A stretch of DNA of 64,000 bases from Neodontobutis hainanensis (taxonomy: Eukaryota > Chordata > Actinopteri > Gobiiformes > Odontobutidae): positions 5,323,001-5,387,000 of the forward strand of contig JALDNG010000006.1 in NCBI GenBank assembly GCA_024349245.1, given 5' to 3'. Shown here piece after piece: positions 62,599 to 64,000 of this stretch. Under the pieces are notes generated by a model that was not told the origin of the DNA, made no database searches, and saw only the letters and a list, made by a program, of their open reading frames with translations. A program made the position numbers and the translations under genes. Position 1 is the stretch's first letter. The number at the start of each line of letters is the position of its first letter.

Positions 62599-64000
62599 TT
62601 GTTTAGAATGTATAGTCTCTAAAGAAATACAGAAATCTCTGTGGAAATAGTGTAAATATGTTAGGAAACATCACTAAAATAACCCAGGATGGACATTTTT
62701 GGAACACCAGTTAGCGATGGTATAATAACAAAAAAGAATTGTATAAATAATTATAAGCATAAGACATGACAAAGTGTGATTTTGCTTCAATTGCTTCCAG
62801 TTGCCAGACGCCACCTCATTACTTACTTTCCAGCTTTGCCTCCATGATGAATTAACAACTTGCTTTGAAAGATTAAAATTATTTGTATTTTAAAATAAAG
62901 TCAATAAAGTAATGTTTTGAGTGTGTTCTTAAAAGCCACATACTGTGAACACATATTTATCTTATTAATGCTGTATTGTTTGTTGTATAGATTCTTTATT
63001 CTTCATTGGAGTACACCATTAAGTGCACTCACTTTCCTAGTGTTGACATTACACTGGGCTATTTCAGTGTTGTGACAGATTTCGTTAAACCATTCGTTTC
63101 TTAGCTGTATCTTAGCCGAAAACATCCAAATATGAATGTGTGATATTTTTGCTAGGTTATTACCGAGTACTCCATCTGCCCCAACCTTTTTACAGGGCCA
63201 AATAATGTGGTCCCCAAACAGAATAAAAAAAAATCCTAAAAACATTTTTCAATAAACATTTAATGTAACTATAGTCTTTTGAAAATTGGTAATGGCCAGA
63301 AATAAAAATATGCTAAGAATAATACATGAAATCTATTAAATGACCACAAAAAGTGAGAAAACAAAGTGGAAAATACATTAAAAAGGAAAAAAGGACCAAT
63401 GACAGAATTACTGACCAGATACTTTGGCCTTTTGAAATATGGGTATCCTGTAAAAAAGTTTGGATCAGTTATTCTATCTTATTCTAACGAAAAGTACTTG
63501 TCAAAAACTAAACCAAAGTGACACTAATTAACTTAAACATATTGCCTCAAAAATCATTCAAAATCTCAAATACATTTTTATGGACAAATGACAAATAACC
63601 TTTCACCAGATTCTATACACGCCTAACATTCCTATTTGAGGTAGCTCAAGTACAGCTGACCTTTAGTCATGACAAGTCCTGCAAAGTTATTTGTTGCTGC
63701 TTTAAGTTTGTTCTCTCACTAAACCTACACCTACACTGTAGTTCAACAGCTGACAGTGATTTTGTAAGTGCCAACTCTAACCAATCACCTTTATTTCCCC
63801 CTGCAACACTTCATCTTGCTTTGTAAAAAGGGCATTGCGGTCAATCAAAGGCCACCTTTCCTCTCTGAGCCTTTGCATTGGGGTCTTCCTGACAGTAATT
63901 CTCTGATTTGACTTTGATGTGCCAATTTGTGCCTGATGAATAATTGTCTGGTTTGCTGATAACTTGTGGGAGTCAAGAGTATTCTGGTGGCACTCAATGC
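62599..64000. other. Intergenic, no gene seen
   Basis: Strongly A+T-rich to about 63640; the last 350 nt are more complex and may begin another CNE-like block. The next gene is not reached. Confidence 0.5.

Overview
The window is vertebrate nuclear DNA, almost certainly from a ray-finned (teleost) fish. It is about 60% A+T, with long (TA)n and (CA)n microsatellites, tRNA-derived SINE-like copies and short inverted-repeat transposon remnants of the kind common in percomorph fish. The one protein-coding gene I can support has vertebrate-type introns and GT-AG splicing. Most open reading frames are chance frames in non-coding sequence.

That gene is kiz (kizuna centrosomal protein; human KIZ/PLK1S1/C20orf19). 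It lies on the + strand from the ATG at 34781 to the TGA at 53939. I assembled 15 coding exons by hand: every junction is GT-AG, all phases close, and the product is 728 residues. The N-terminal coiled coil, the central LWDRWFKHALLL block and the acidic ...DDFYD end all match the kizuna family. The X-box (RFX-type) motif just upstream of the ATG suits a centrosome/basal-body gene.

Layout: 1-34.6 kb is a gene desert holding several dense, balanced-composition blocks that look like conserved non-coding elements (CNEs). It also holds four main microsatellites, a G-run and two MITE-like elements. The kiz promoter is at about 34.6-34.78 kb and the gene at 34.78-54.1 kb; its 6.2 kb intron 13 and parts of introns 4 and 11 carry more CNE-like sequence. 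The stretch 54.1-64 kb is again gene-free, with CNE-like blocks and repeat fragments.

In human, KIZ sits between a desert on the RALGAPA2 side and XRN2-NKX2-4-NKX2-2-PAX1-FOXA2 on the other. If that order holds here, kiz may be a bystander inside a regulatory block for those developmental genes. That is inference: no flanking gene is in the window and I could not align anything. I found no RNA gene, CRISPR array, complete transposase or previously undescribed system.
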